Shown piece after piece: positions 36,884-44,814 of a stretch of 64,000 bases of DNA; within the stretch, counting starts at the first letter, position 1; the number at the start of each line of letters is the position of its first letter. Made by a program: the position numbers and the translations under genes. The notes under the pieces are model-generated. The model saw nothing but the letters and a program-made list of their open reading frames with translations, had not been told where the DNA came from and searched no databases. This stretch comes from Nitrospira sp. (GTDB lineage Bacteria > Nitrospirota > Nitrospiria > Nitrospirales > Nitrospiraceae), in NCBI GenBank assembly GCA_022226955.1, contig CP092079.1:3221546-3285545 (forward strand), in the 5' to 3' direction.

Positions 36884-37483
36884 ATGTCAACCGAAACCGC
36901 GGACACGCAAGCCCCTCCGCTCGCCGCCGAGCCATCCACATCGCCATCCCATTTTCCGCCGGCCGGCGACAATACCCAGAACGGCAATCTTGAAAAGATT
37001 CGCGACATTCTTTTCGGCGCACAAGTCCGCGATCACGACCGGCGCTTCTCCGCGCTGGAACAAAACCTTGCCAAGGAGGCCGCCGCGCTCAAAGCCGAAC
37101 TCACGAAACGATTCGACTCGCTTGAAGCCTTTATGCAGCAGGAAGTGGCCATCCTGTCCAGTCGTCTGCAACAGGAACAGCAGGCCCGCGGCGAAGCCAT
37201 GCAACACCTCGTCAGAGACCTCACCAGCCTCGGAGCCGTGGTCGAACGCAACGCCACCAGCCTGGTTGAACAAGCCGGACATTCGGAACGCACCCTACGC
37301 CAGGAAATCCTAGGCCACGTAAGCGCGCTCAACGACATAATCCGTTCCACCCAAGATCAACTCTCAGACTCTCTCAATCGCTCCGTAGCGGATCTGCGGC
37401 ATGCCAAGACGGACCGAACCGCACTCGCGGAACTATTGGCTGAGCTGTCGCACAAACTCCAGCAGGGCTCGCCCACATCCTAA
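36884..37483 (+). CDS. coiled-coil protein of the GTPase module
   Basis: A 199-residue soluble protein. A Pro/Ala-rich N-terminus (1-33) leads to LEKIRDILFGAQVRDHDRRFSALE and then a nearly continuous coiled coil (about 55-190) rich in Glu, Gln, Leu and Arg. No signal or membrane segment is present, so it is cytoplasmic. I recognise the N-terminal block as recurring in small proteins encoded with OmpA-like and Rab-like GTPase genes, but know of no assigned function. AAGGAG precedes the ATG. It is the first gene of a tight same-strand unit. Confidence 0.72.
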   Translation: MSTETADTQAPPLAAEPSTSPSHFPPAGDNTQNGNLEKIRDILFGAQVRDHDRRFSALEQNLAKEAAALKAELTKRFDSLEAFMQQEVAILSSRLQQEQQARGEAMQHLVRDLTSLGAVVERNATSLVEQAGHSERTLRQEILGHVSALNDIIRSTQDQLSDSLNRSVADLRHAKTDRTALAELLAELSHKLQQGSPTS

Positions 37484-37510
37484 CGACCTGGAGGCAAGGA
37501 GCCGGCACTG

Positions 37511-39298
37511 ATGAATCAACCCAGGTCCAGCAACCAGCCTCCCTCGGCTGATACAACCGCGAGCCCTCAGCTAAAACAAGAATGGGCTGAGCTTCGCACA
37601 CTGTTGCTCGCTCCCGAACAAACCCAGCTGACAGAACTCCGCGATCGTATTGACCGCACCGAGATCGATGCCCGCTCCATCGGCAACGTGCTCGCCGAGG
37701 CCATCGCCTTGCGAGGCAAGCAGGACGAGCGACTGACCGCCGCACTCACCCCTCATGTCCAGACCGCCTTGACGAGCTCCGTACGCCGAACCCCCCATGT
37801 GATCGCCGAAGCCATCACTCCCATCATGGGTCCGGCTATCCGCCAAGCGATCGTCCGCGCGTTGCAAGGGATGATGCAGTCGTTCAATCAGACCATCGAC
37901 CACAGCCTATCCTTCAAAGGCCTTGCCTGGAGAATCGAGGCCTGGCGAACCGGACGCCCCTTCGCCGAGGTCGTCCTGCTGCACACATTGCGGTTTCGCG
38001 TCGAACAGCTCTTTCTCATCCATCGAGACACCGGCCTCCTTCTCCATCACGTCGCATCGGACACCGCCATTATTCACGATCAACAGCTGGTATCCGGCAT
38101 GCTGACGGCCATTCAAACCTTTGTGCAAGACACCTTCAGCACGCAGCGAGGGCAGACGCTCAATACCTTGGAAGTCGGAGAATGCCGGCTCTTGATCGAA
38201 CAAGGCCCCCAGGCCATCCTGGCCTGCGTTGTCAGAGGCACCGCACCAGGATACCTTCGAGCTCAGGTGCAGCAAACACTCGAATCCATTCAGCTCGACT
38301 ACGCCGACGCCTTCGCCGCCTTCGATGGCAATCCTTCAGGCTTCGACGCGACGCACGACCGTCTCATGGGCTGCATGCAGACTCAGTACGACCAGCCCCG
38401 CACAAAAATCTCTCCCATGACCTGGGCCATCCTTGCCCTCATCTTCATTGCCATCGTCTTTTGGGGCTGGACGTCCTATCAAAGCAACCAGCGCTGGCAG
38501 CGCCTGGCGCAGCACATTCGCACCATGCCGGGAATCGTCGTGACGGCGCTCGACCGCGACGGTCAGACAATCACCCTTGAGGGGCTGCGCGATCCACTCG
38601 CAGCGAACCCGGAAGAACTCTTGGTTGAGGCAGGAATCCCCCGTGAGCGGATCAACGCTCGCTGGACTCCGTTCTATTCCCTCGACCCTCAATTCGCCGG
38701 CGAGCGCGCAACCTTGCTCCTCCATCCGCCAGAGACCGCGACACTCCACTTCAATGAGGGCCGCCTCACCGCCAGCGGGGCCGCACAAGAAAACTGGGCG
38801 ACCCACGCCAGACAGGTGGCCGCCTTGCTCCCAGGCGTTCGTGAATATCGCGATGAAGACCTTCGCATCGTCTCGCGCGCGGATCTCATTGCCCAATTGA
38901 ACCGAACTAGCTTCTCCTTCGAGAGCGGCTCCTCCACGCTCTCCGAACAAGAATTAAACAAGGTCGCGCCGGTCAAACAGCTGCTCGAAGACTTGCGCCA
39001 GTCCGCGCGCGCTTCTTCTGGCGAGACAAGTATCGTCGTCGAAGCAATCGGCGATGCCGATCCTGCCGGACCAGAAATCATGAACTTTCTGCTGGCCACC
39101 GCGCGCGCGCATGCCGTCCTCGCCGCCCTTGGAGGAACCACCGCATACCCCCCGCTCACCCTCAGCGCGAGCGTGGAACCAACCTCGCTCACCGGGCAGA
39201 AGCGCGGCAGTACGATGAATACTTCGAACGCGCAACGACGCACCACCCTCCTCGTCACACTCAGGCACGCTCCCAGCCACGCGGACTCCGCGCCATGA
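37511..39298 (+). CDS. one-pass membrane protein with OmpA-like C-terminus
   Basis: A 595-residue protein. About 300 N-terminal residues look soluble and cytoplasmic, including a stretch of amphipathic helices (IAEAITPIMGPAIRQAI) and a mixed alpha/beta part. A single transmembrane helix lies at about 303-324. The rest is periplasmic, with a BON-like segment (IVVTALDRDGQTITLEGLRDPL) and an OmpA-like end in which the peptidoglycan-binding residues appear as VEAIGDADPAG and ARAHAVLAAL, degenerate but recognisable. The topology would connect a cytoplasmic GTPase to the cell wall. Its TGA overlaps the GTPase ATG. Confidence 0.75.
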   Translation: MNQPRSSNQPPSADTTASPQLKQEWAELRTLLLAPEQTQLTELRDRIDRTEIDARSIGNVLAEAIALRGKQDERLTAALTPHVQTALTSSVRRTPHVIAEAITPIMGPAIRQAIVRALQGMMQSFNQTIDHSLSFKGLAWRIEAWRTGRPFAEVVLLHTLRFRVEQLFLIHRDTGLLLHHVASDTAIIHDQQLVSGMLTAIQTFVQDTFSTQRGQTLNTLEVGECRLLIEQGPQAILACVVRGTAPGYLRAQVQQTLESIQLDYADAFAAFDGNPSGFDATHDRLMGCMQTQYDQPRTKISPMTWAILALIFIAIVFWGWTSYQSNQRWQRLAQHIRTMPGIVVTALDRDGQTITLEGLRDPLAANPEELLVEAGIPRERINARWTPFYSLDPQFAGERATLLLHPPETATLHFNEGRLTASGAAQENWATHARQVAALLPGVREYRDEDLRIVSRADLIAQLNRTSFSFESGSSTLSEQELNKVAPVKQLLEDLRQSARASSGETSIVVEAIGDADPAGPEIMNFLLATARAHAVLAALGGTTAYPPLTLSASVEPTSLTGQKRGSTMNTSNAQRRTTLLVTLRHAPSHADSAP

Positions 39299-39795
39299 TT
39301 CAGAAAAAAATCTGTCTGCTCGGTGGATTCGCCGTCGGAAAGACCAGCCTCATCCGCCGTTTCGTCACCGATGCGTTTTCGGAGCAATATCACACGACCA
39401 TCGGCGTCACGATTGAAAAGAAAACCCTCCTCGTCGACGACCGAGACGTGACACTCATGATCTGGGATCTCTATGGAGAAGACGATTTTCAAAAAATGCG
39501 AGAGTCGTATTTGCGAGGCTCATCCGGCTACATTCTCGTCGCTGACGGCATGAGGCGATCGACATTGGATACGGCGGAAGCCCTCCACCAGCTGGCTCAA
39601 TCGACGCTCGGTCCGGTGCCCTTCGTGCTCATCGTGAACAAAGCCGACCAGCGCAAGGAATGGGAAATCGATGAGCCCACCCTCGCGCGGCTGCGAGACA
39701 AGGGATGGCTGGTCTTCACCGGAAGCGCCAAGACCGGCGACGGAGTACCCGAACTCTTTCTGCGGCTTACGCACATCATGTTAGAAGCCGCCTAG
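39295..39795 (+). CDS. Rab/Ras-like small GTPase
   Basis: A 166-residue stand-alone small GTPase remarkably like eukaryotic Rab proteins. The P-loop is GGFAVGKTS (10-18). Switch I has YHTTIGVTIEKK with T35. Switch II has IWDLYGEDDF, where D58 and G61 are kept but the catalytic glutamine position is E62, followed by SYLRGSSGYILVADG. NKAD (115-118) and SAK complete the guanine site. There is no C-terminal prenylation cysteine. Bacterial relatives (MglA, Rup families) regulate polarity and motility; the function here is unknown. Coupled to the membrane protein by a 4-base overlap. Confidence 0.88.
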   Translation: MIQKKICLLGGFAVGKTSLIRRFVTDAFSEQYHTTIGVTIEKKTLLVDDRDVTLMIWDLYGEDDFQKMRESYLRGSSGYILVADGMRRSTLDTAEALHQLAQSTLGPVPFVLIVNKADQRKEWEIDEPTLARLRDKGWLVFTGSAKTGDGVPELFLRLTHIMLEAA

Positions 39796-39813
39796 CGGCG
39801 CAACTGAACTGCC

Positions 39814-41616
39814 ATGGCGCCATCCAGCTCACCCAACGCTCTGCCTCAGAATATGATGGCGGCCCTCTTTCAACGACTTGGCGCCGCTCTGCTCGAACGG
39901 GTCGGGACGGGACATACATTTCGCCTGATTGGAACGCCGCCATCCTGGTGGGTCGCCACCTTCACAGCGCCGCTGGAATCGCTCATTGACGTCGGAAGCC
40001 TCTCTCCTTTTCTGCAACACTTCCTGGAAGAAAGCGAATCGACGTGGAGGGACAACTCCGACCAAGTACTTCGATCGGGTCCCTGGAGTCATCGCGACCG
40101 TGCATCCGTCCTGCACCAATTCGAAGCCACCGCACTAACCGTGGCGCGCCGTCCACTGCTCCTTATCGAATGCATCGATGAACAGTGCGCCCAATTGCAG
40201 ACCCTCTTACAGCAAGCCCGTGATCAGCGTTTGCAGCATATCGACCAAGTCAAAACCCACGAACGAACCCAGGCATCTCTGACAGGATCTCTGGCCATCA
40301 CCATGCAAGAACGCGACGATGTCCTGGCGCTTCTCCAACAGCTGGATCTAGCCGCCATCGTCACCGATCGACAAGGCCTGGTCACCTTCATCAGCCCGCG
40401 CTGCCTTGCCTGGATCGAACGCGCGGCCACAGCGGTCATCGGCCAGCCATGGGAACAGGGTCTCCCCCTGGAGCCCGCAGACCGCACGCATCTTCGCCGA
40501 ACATGGAACGCGCGCCAGCCGCAACGAGGACGGCAGACCTTGCGCTTGGCAAGCGCCACCCCACGATGGGTCGACTACGAAATCCATGCGGACCCACAAT
40601 CCCCTGAACGGCGCATCATCCTGCTGCAGGATCGCACGGAGGTGCAGCAGTTACGGCAGCAGCTCGATCACCACTCACAATTTCACGACCTGGTTGGACG
40701 CAGCCCGGCCATGTTGCAGATCTATCAACTTGTCCGCGATGTGGCGCGGGTCAACTCCACGGTCCTCATTGAGGGCGAGACAGGAACCGGAAAAGAACTT
40801 ATCGCCAGAGCCATCCATTATTCCAGTTCACGGAAAGACCGGCCCTTTATCGCCGCGAACTGCGCAGGCTTGACGGATTCACTGCTGGGCAGCCAGCTGT
40901 TCGGCCATAAGCGAGGCGCCTTCACCGGCGCCATCGAGGATCATCATGGACTCTTCGAATCGGCTGACGGCGGCACCCTGTTTTTGGATGAAATCGGAGA
41001 CATCCCATCCGCCGTCCAAACCAGCTTGCTCCGAGTCCTCCAAGAAAAAGAAATCACGCGCCTGGGAGAAACTCGCCCACGGAAGGTGAATGTGCGCATC
41101 CTTGCCGCTACTCATCACAATCTCAATGAAGACGTTATTCGCGGCACTTTTCGCGCCGATTTGCTCTATCGCATTCGCGTGGCGCGCATCCACTTGCCGC
41201 CGCTGCGGGATCGGCGAGACGACATTCCCTTGCTCGCCCAGACCATGCTCGCTCAAGTCTGTGCCGCCACGGGAAAAACGATCACGGATCTGCATCCTGA
41301 CAGTCTCCAGCTGCTCATCGCCTACCTTTGGCCCGGCAATGTCCGAGAGCTAAAAAGCGCCGTCGAATTTGCCGTGATCAGCGCCCGCACGACCTGCCTG
41401 ATGCCGGCCGACTTTCCCGAGGAACTGCGCCACTCCCAATATAGCCATCTGCCTCCATCTTTCCAGGAATCGCACAGCACTGAACCGAAAGCGCACCTGC
41501 TTCGAGCGCTCCAGCAAGCACAAGGAAACCGGACGGAAGCCGCGAAGATTCTCGGGGTCAGTCGCGCCACACTCTATCGCCGGCTCCTCGCACATGGCAT
41601 CGACGTCGCCGAATAG
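39814..41616 (+). CDS. PAS-containing sigma54-dependent activator
   Basis: A 600-residue bacterial enhancer-binding protein. The first ~155 residues form a sensor region I do not recognise (FQRLGAALLERVG, FRLIGTPPSWWVATF). A coiled coil and a PAS-like domain follow (about 165-285, LDLAAIVTDRQGLVTFIS). The AAA+ domain has Walker A GETGTGKE (321-328), the sigma54-contacting loop GAFTGA (368-373) and FLDEIGD. A Fis-type helix-turn-helix ends the protein (NRTEAAKILGVSRATLYRRL). All motifs needed to activate sigma54 are intact. It starts 18 bases after the GTPase gene and probably acts on the promoter just downstream. Confidence 0.93.
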   Translation: MAPSSSPNALPQNMMAALFQRLGAALLERVGTGHTFRLIGTPPSWWVATFTAPLESLIDVGSLSPFLQHFLEESESTWRDNSDQVLRSGPWSHRDRASVLHQFEATALTVARRPLLLIECIDEQCAQLQTLLQQARDQRLQHIDQVKTHERTQASLTGSLAITMQERDDVLALLQQLDLAAIVTDRQGLVTFISPRCLAWIERAATAVIGQPWEQGLPLEPADRTHLRRTWNARQPQRGRQTLRLASATPRWVDYEIHADPQSPERRIILLQDRTEVQQLRQQLDHHSQFHDLVGRSPAMLQIYQLVRDVARVNSTVLIEGETGTGKELIARAIHYSSSRKDRPFIAANCAGLTDSLLGSQLFGHKRGAFTGAIEDHHGLFESADGGTLFLDEIGDIPSAVQTSLLRVLQEKEITRLGETRPRKVNVRILAATHHNLNEDVIRGTFRADLLYRIRVARIHLPPLRDRRDDIPLLAQTMLAQVCAATGKTITDLHPDSLQLLIAYLWPGNVRELKSAVEFAVISARTTCLMPADFPEELRHSQYSHLPPSFQESHSTEPKAHLLRALQQAQGNRTEAAKILGVSRATLYRRLLAHGIDVAE

Positions 41617-41650
41617 CCTCGTTCCAAACCCCTCATGTCTGCGCCTATGA

Positions 41651-41704
41651 TGAGACAGGCGCCGTGAGACAGCCCTGTCTCCTGCGACAGCGGCACTGAG
41701 ACAG
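41651..41704. promoter_or_regulatory. TGAGACAG repeats, candidate activator binding sites
   Basis: Three copies of TGAGACAG (41651-41658, 41665-41672, 41697-41704). The second is followed by its mirror image, giving a 7-2-7 inverted repeat GAGACAG-CC-CTGTCTC (41666-41681). They lie about 60-110 bases upstream of a sigma54-type promoter, a suitable place for enhancer binding by the activator encoded immediately upstream. A further GAGACAG occurs at 41794-41800. Confidence 0.55.
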
Positions 41705-41761
41705 AGTGACCGCAGCGCGCAGAAAGCTCACGCCATTCAAACTGAATATCTCCGCAAGCCG

Positions 41762-41777
41762 TGGCACAAACCTTGAT
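41762..41777 (+). promoter_or_regulatory. sigma54-type (-24/-12) promoter
   Basis: TGGCAC-AAACC-TTGAT: the GG pair of the -24 element (41763-41764) is exactly 10 bases from the GA at -12 (41775-41776), where the consensus is GC. It differs from TGGCAC-N5-TTGCA mainly at that cytosine. It lies 65 bases before the response-regulator start and directly after a sigma54 activator gene. Confidence 0.6.
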
Positions 41778-41841
41778 CTACCTCTCGGACCTAGAGACAG
41801 ACCTCGTTTGAACAAACCGTCTGCGTGCAACAGGACTCCCA

Positions 41842-42558
41842 TTGCTTAGGCCACGATCCACCACATCGCCACCGATTCGAGTCGTTCCTGTCGATGATTC
41901 GGTATTCGCGCGAGAAGGAATCAGGGCCATCCTCACGTCGGATCGCGGCATTCAGGTGGTTGGCGAAGCCGACAGCAGGGCGCGCGCCATTGAAGAAGTC
42001 CATCGCACCAAACCCGATGTCGTGATTATGGATATGCGCTTACCCGATGGCACCGGGTACGACTCCTGTCGAGACATCTTGTCGGCTTTTCCGCGTACGC
42101 GAATTCTGTTCTTCTCGGCCTACAGCGACTACAATGCTCTCTATGAGGCCGTCATGGCAGGGGGGCATGGGTATCTGACCAAAGATACCGAGGCCAAAGA
42201 CCTCCTCCGCGCAATCAAGACGATTGCCGCAGGGCAATCACTTTTTGAGCCGAACGAGGCGAACCACAATCTTTCCCGGAAAGAGGACCACACCACGAAT
42301 GCCCCGGCGGCTCTCCCGCCGATCCTCTCGCGAATCGATCTAACACTCCTCTCGTTACTGGCTAAGGGAGCCACCAACAAGGCCATCGCCGTCGTTCTCA
42401 AGAAAGAGCCGCACACCATCGTCACACTGCAGGCGGCCCTCTATAAAAAACTGCGCGTCACGCGGCGGGCCCAAGCGGTTCACCATTTCATCACGCAACT
42501 CAGCCAGCATTACCCCCCTCTCGACATCACCCCCATCTCCGCACGTGGGAAAGGATAG
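41842..42558 (+). CDS. NarL/LuxR-type response regulator
   Basis: A 238-residue response regulator. The receiver has the acidic pair in VVPVDDS, the phosphoacceptor aspartate in VVIMDMRLPDG, the serine in FFSAYSD and the lysine in YLTKDTE, so it can be phosphorylated. The C-terminal domain is a recognisable but divergent LuxR-type helix-turn-helix (LLSLLAKGATNKAIAVVLKKEPHTIV ... LYKKLRVTRRAQAVHHF). The only plausible start is TTG at 41842 with AGGA upstream. No histidine kinase is adjacent. It is preceded by a sigma54-type promoter, so its expression is probably controlled by the upstream activator. Confidence 0.85.
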   Translation: MLRPRSTTSPPIRVVPVDDSVFAREGIRAILTSDRGIQVVGEADSRARAIEEVHRTKPDVVIMDMRLPDGTGYDSCRDILSAFPRTRILFFSAYSDYNALYEAVMAGGHGYLTKDTEAKDLLRAIKTIAAGQSLFEPNEANHNLSRKEDHTTNAPAALPPILSRIDLTLLSLLAKGATNKAIAVVLKKEPHTIVTLQAALYKKLRVTRRAQAVHHFITQLSQHYPPLDITPISARGKG

Positions 42559-42562
42559 TCCT

Positions 42563-42940
42563 ATGCTTCCCAAGGGCCTCCTCGTTGTCGATCCACACAA
42601 TCAGACTTTTCTACTGGTCCCAGAAAAAGATCTAGAGACCACTGGCTACACCCTCTCCGTGCTCCAGCTCCAGCAAGATCAGTGGGTCCGCCTGCAACCC
42701 GCCTCTTCACGAAAACTTCGCGAAAGCATGTTGGGAGCCTTGCTCGAATTTTTCGGCAATCTCTGCCGGACTCTGAATGACAGTGACGATCGTGCGCACC
42801 AGATCAAACGTCTCGCCCCGAAGAGCGCGCCACCTGCAATCAACCAACACCCTCGCATCCCCGCCGCTCAGGGAAGGCGGCTCGGCCGGCAACCCGGCAA
42901 GACCGTTTCAAAACAATCGCGCCCCCTTGGGGCAACATGA
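42563..42940 (+). CDS. small hypothetical protein
   Basis: A 125-residue protein starting MLPKGLLVVDPHNQTFLLVPEKDLETTGYTL, with a polar, basic tail (QGRRLGRQPGKTVSKQ). The ATG at 42563 is 4 bases after the response-regulator stop with AAGGA upstream, so both are co-transcribed. No signal peptide, membrane segment or known domain is seen. Confidence 0.6.
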   Translation: MLPKGLLVVDPHNQTFLLVPEKDLETTGYTLSVLQLQQDQWVRLQPASSRKLRESMLGALLEFFGNLCRTLNDSDDRAHQIKRLAPKSAPPAINQHPRIPAAQGRRLGRQPGKTVSKQSRPLGAT

Positions 42941-43060
42941 ATAGAAGGCCTGAGCCAACGAAATCGTTCGCGCAGACCTGCGGCACATCGGTCTTGCTCG
43001 ATGTCGCGAATCGCACAATTGTGCCTCGTCCACCGCGGTCCGACGTAATTCGATTCCGTC

Positions 43061-43089
43061 TTGCACAACCATAGGTAGTCGGGTATACA
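43061..43089 (+). promoter_or_regulatory. sigma70-type promoter of the DUF481 gene
   Basis: TTGCAC (43061-43066), a 17-base spacer and TATACA (43084-43089), about 105 bases before the start codon. The leader it would produce contains the hairpin at 43133-43161. Confidence 0.55.
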
Positions 43090-43132
43090 AGACAAAATGC
43101 ACGATTTGGCCAGTCAGTCTTAGTGAAATTCA

Positions 43133-43161
43133 AACACCGCAGCGCCGCAATACGCGGTGTT
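43133..43161 (+). promoter_or_regulatory. leader hairpin
   Basis: AACACCGC (43133-43140) pairs perfectly with GCGGTGTT (43154-43161) over a 13-base loop, followed by TTCC. It sits in the 5' leader of the DUF481 gene, about 34 bases before its start, and could be an attenuator or stabilising element, or the terminator of the preceding operon. Confidence 0.45.
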
Positions 43162-43194
43162 TTCCATATACCCAGAAATACGAGAGGGGAAAAG

Positions 43195-44280
43195 ATGAAG
43201 AACCTGTTTGCCATGCTGACGCTCTGTACCGCCATACTCTATGGCGGCATGGCGGCTTTTGCAGCCGATGCGCCCGCGCTTCCGCTCGACGTTGTGACCC
43301 TCAAGAACGGCAGCATGATCTACGGAGAAGTCCTCGAGATGGCAGACGGCATCCTCGTCATGAAGACGCCATCCAGCCCAGACAATGTCATTAAGGTGAA
43401 GTGGAGCGACGTCGCCAAACTCGACGTCAATCATCCGATCCCGTTTCACCTCAAAGAAGGCAGCACCATTGTCGGAACCGCGACAGCCGGACCCGACGGC
43501 AACCTGAACATTCAATCTGAACCGCTGAAAGGCTCACTCACCGTTCCGCTGGATACCATCGGATCCGTGAACCCCCTGGTGCAACCTCCCGTGATTTACA
43601 CGGGCAGCATCACCGGCGCCTACTCCCAGACTACCGGAAACAGCCATCTCAAAAACGCCAGCTTACTGGGAGACTTCGTCGCCCGCAGCGAGCAGCTCCG
43701 GCTCTCGATCAATGGCCGGTACGTCTACGGAGACAATGCCAACACCCTCAGCGCCCGGAATGCTCGTGGGACGATCAAGCTGGACTTCTTCGTCACGAAA
43801 CGCTTTTACTGGTTTGCCTCCGCCTACTTCGAAAACGATCGTTTCCAAGATCTCAAGATGCGGACAGCCCTCGCGTCCGGCCCCGGCTATCAATTCATCG
43901 ATCGAGGAGACTTCAGCGGCATTTTCAAAGACATGACGTTCTATACGGAAACCGGTGTGGCCTTTTTCAATGAAGACTTCCGCGTCGCGAACGACCAGTC
44001 GAGTCTGCGTGCCCGCGTTTCGATGAAATGGAACTGGCCGCTCTTCGACGATCGCATCACGTTCTACCATTTCAACGAATTTTACCCCTCGATGGAAAAC
44101 GCCTCGAACTACTTCCTCACCATGGACAACGGGGTCCGATTCAAAATCTGGGAAGGATTCGTCAGCGGGTTTCAAGTGACGACACGGTACAATAGCCGGC
44201 CGGCGCCGGGCACCGGCGACACCGACAACCTGTATCTCTTCACCCTCGGATACAGTTTCGATACAACCAGAAAACGATAG
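43195..44280 (+). CDS. DUF481 outer-membrane protein
   Basis: A 361-residue exported protein. A signal peptide (MKNLFAMLTLCTAILYGGMAAFA) is followed by a small beta-rich domain (VTLKNGSMIYGEVLEMADGILVMKT), seen as an SH3/Sm-like module ahead of DUF481 domains. A DUF481 beta-barrel of alternating strands ends in an aromatic/basic strand (LYLFTLGYSFDTTRKR). DUF481 proteins are salt- or stress-induced outer-membrane barrels of unclear function (YdiY in E. coli). The start at 43195 follows GAGGGGA; the longer frame has no support. Confidence 0.87.
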   Translation: MKNLFAMLTLCTAILYGGMAAFAADAPALPLDVVTLKNGSMIYGEVLEMADGILVMKTPSSPDNVIKVKWSDVAKLDVNHPIPFHLKEGSTIVGTATAGPDGNLNIQSEPLKGSLTVPLDTIGSVNPLVQPPVIYTGSITGAYSQTTGNSHLKNASLLGDFVARSEQLRLSINGRYVYGDNANTLSARNARGTIKLDFFVTKRFYWFASAYFENDRFQDLKMRTALASGPGYQFIDRGDFSGIFKDMTFYTETGVAFFNEDFRVANDQSSLRARVSMKWNWPLFDDRITFYHFNEFYPSMENASNYFLTMDNGVRFKIWEGFVSGFQVTTRYNSRPAPGTGDTDNLYLFTLGYSFDTTRKR

Positions 44281-44332
44281 TGTGCACCGGTAACAGGCAA
44301 CTCACCCTCTCATCCTCCAAGGAGGACAGACG

Positions 44333-44746
44333 ATGTTAAAAGAATTTAAAGACTTTGCCATGAAGGGCAATGTCATGGATATGGCTATCGGTGTCATCAT
44401 CGGTGGCGCATTTGGGAAAATCGTCTCATCGCTCGTCAGCGATGTGCTGATGCCCCCCCTGGGCTTATTGATGGGCAAGGTGGACTTCTCCAGCCTGTTC
44501 ATCAATTTATCCGGAACGCCCCAGCCCTCGCTGACCGCAGCCAAAGCGGCTGGAGCCCCGACGATCAACTACGGGGTGTTTCTACAAGCCACCTTCGACT
44601 TCATCATCCTCGCCTTCGTCATCTTCCTGCTGGTGAAGCAAATGAACCGTTTCAAAAAAGAAGCTCCACCGGCTCCGCCGGCCGGGCCGACAAACGAGGA
44701 GAAGCTCTTGATGGAAATCAGGGATGCGCTCAAAGGGCGGCAGTAA
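44333..44746 (+). CDS. mscL: large-conductance mechanosensitive channel
   Basis: A 137-residue MscL. The conserved N-terminus [35 protein letters not shown] is present, with two transmembrane helices (about 15-45 and 77-100) and a C-terminal helix. It opens under membrane tension on hypo-osmotic shock to release solutes. AGGAGGA precedes the ATG. Next to a DUF481 protein and an OmpA lipoprotein, it fits an envelope/osmotic context. Confidence 0.96.
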   Translation: MLKEFKDFAMKGNVMDMAIGVIIGGAFGKIVSSLVSDVLMPPLGLLMGKVDFSSLFINLSGTPQPSLTAAKAAGAPTINYGVFLQATFDFIILAFVIFLLVKQMNRFKKEAPPAPPAGPTNEEKLLMEIRDALKGRQ

Positions 44747-44814
44747 CTCAGTAACAATGCGGCAACAACTCGCAGACACGCATTCACTATCATCCTACTA
44801 ACTAAGGAGACCCG

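Noticed and set aside
43123-43194. Longer start of the DUF481 protein
   Set aside because: The added residues have no signal-peptide character and span the leader hairpin; the ATG at 43195 has a ribosome site and gives a clean signal peptide.
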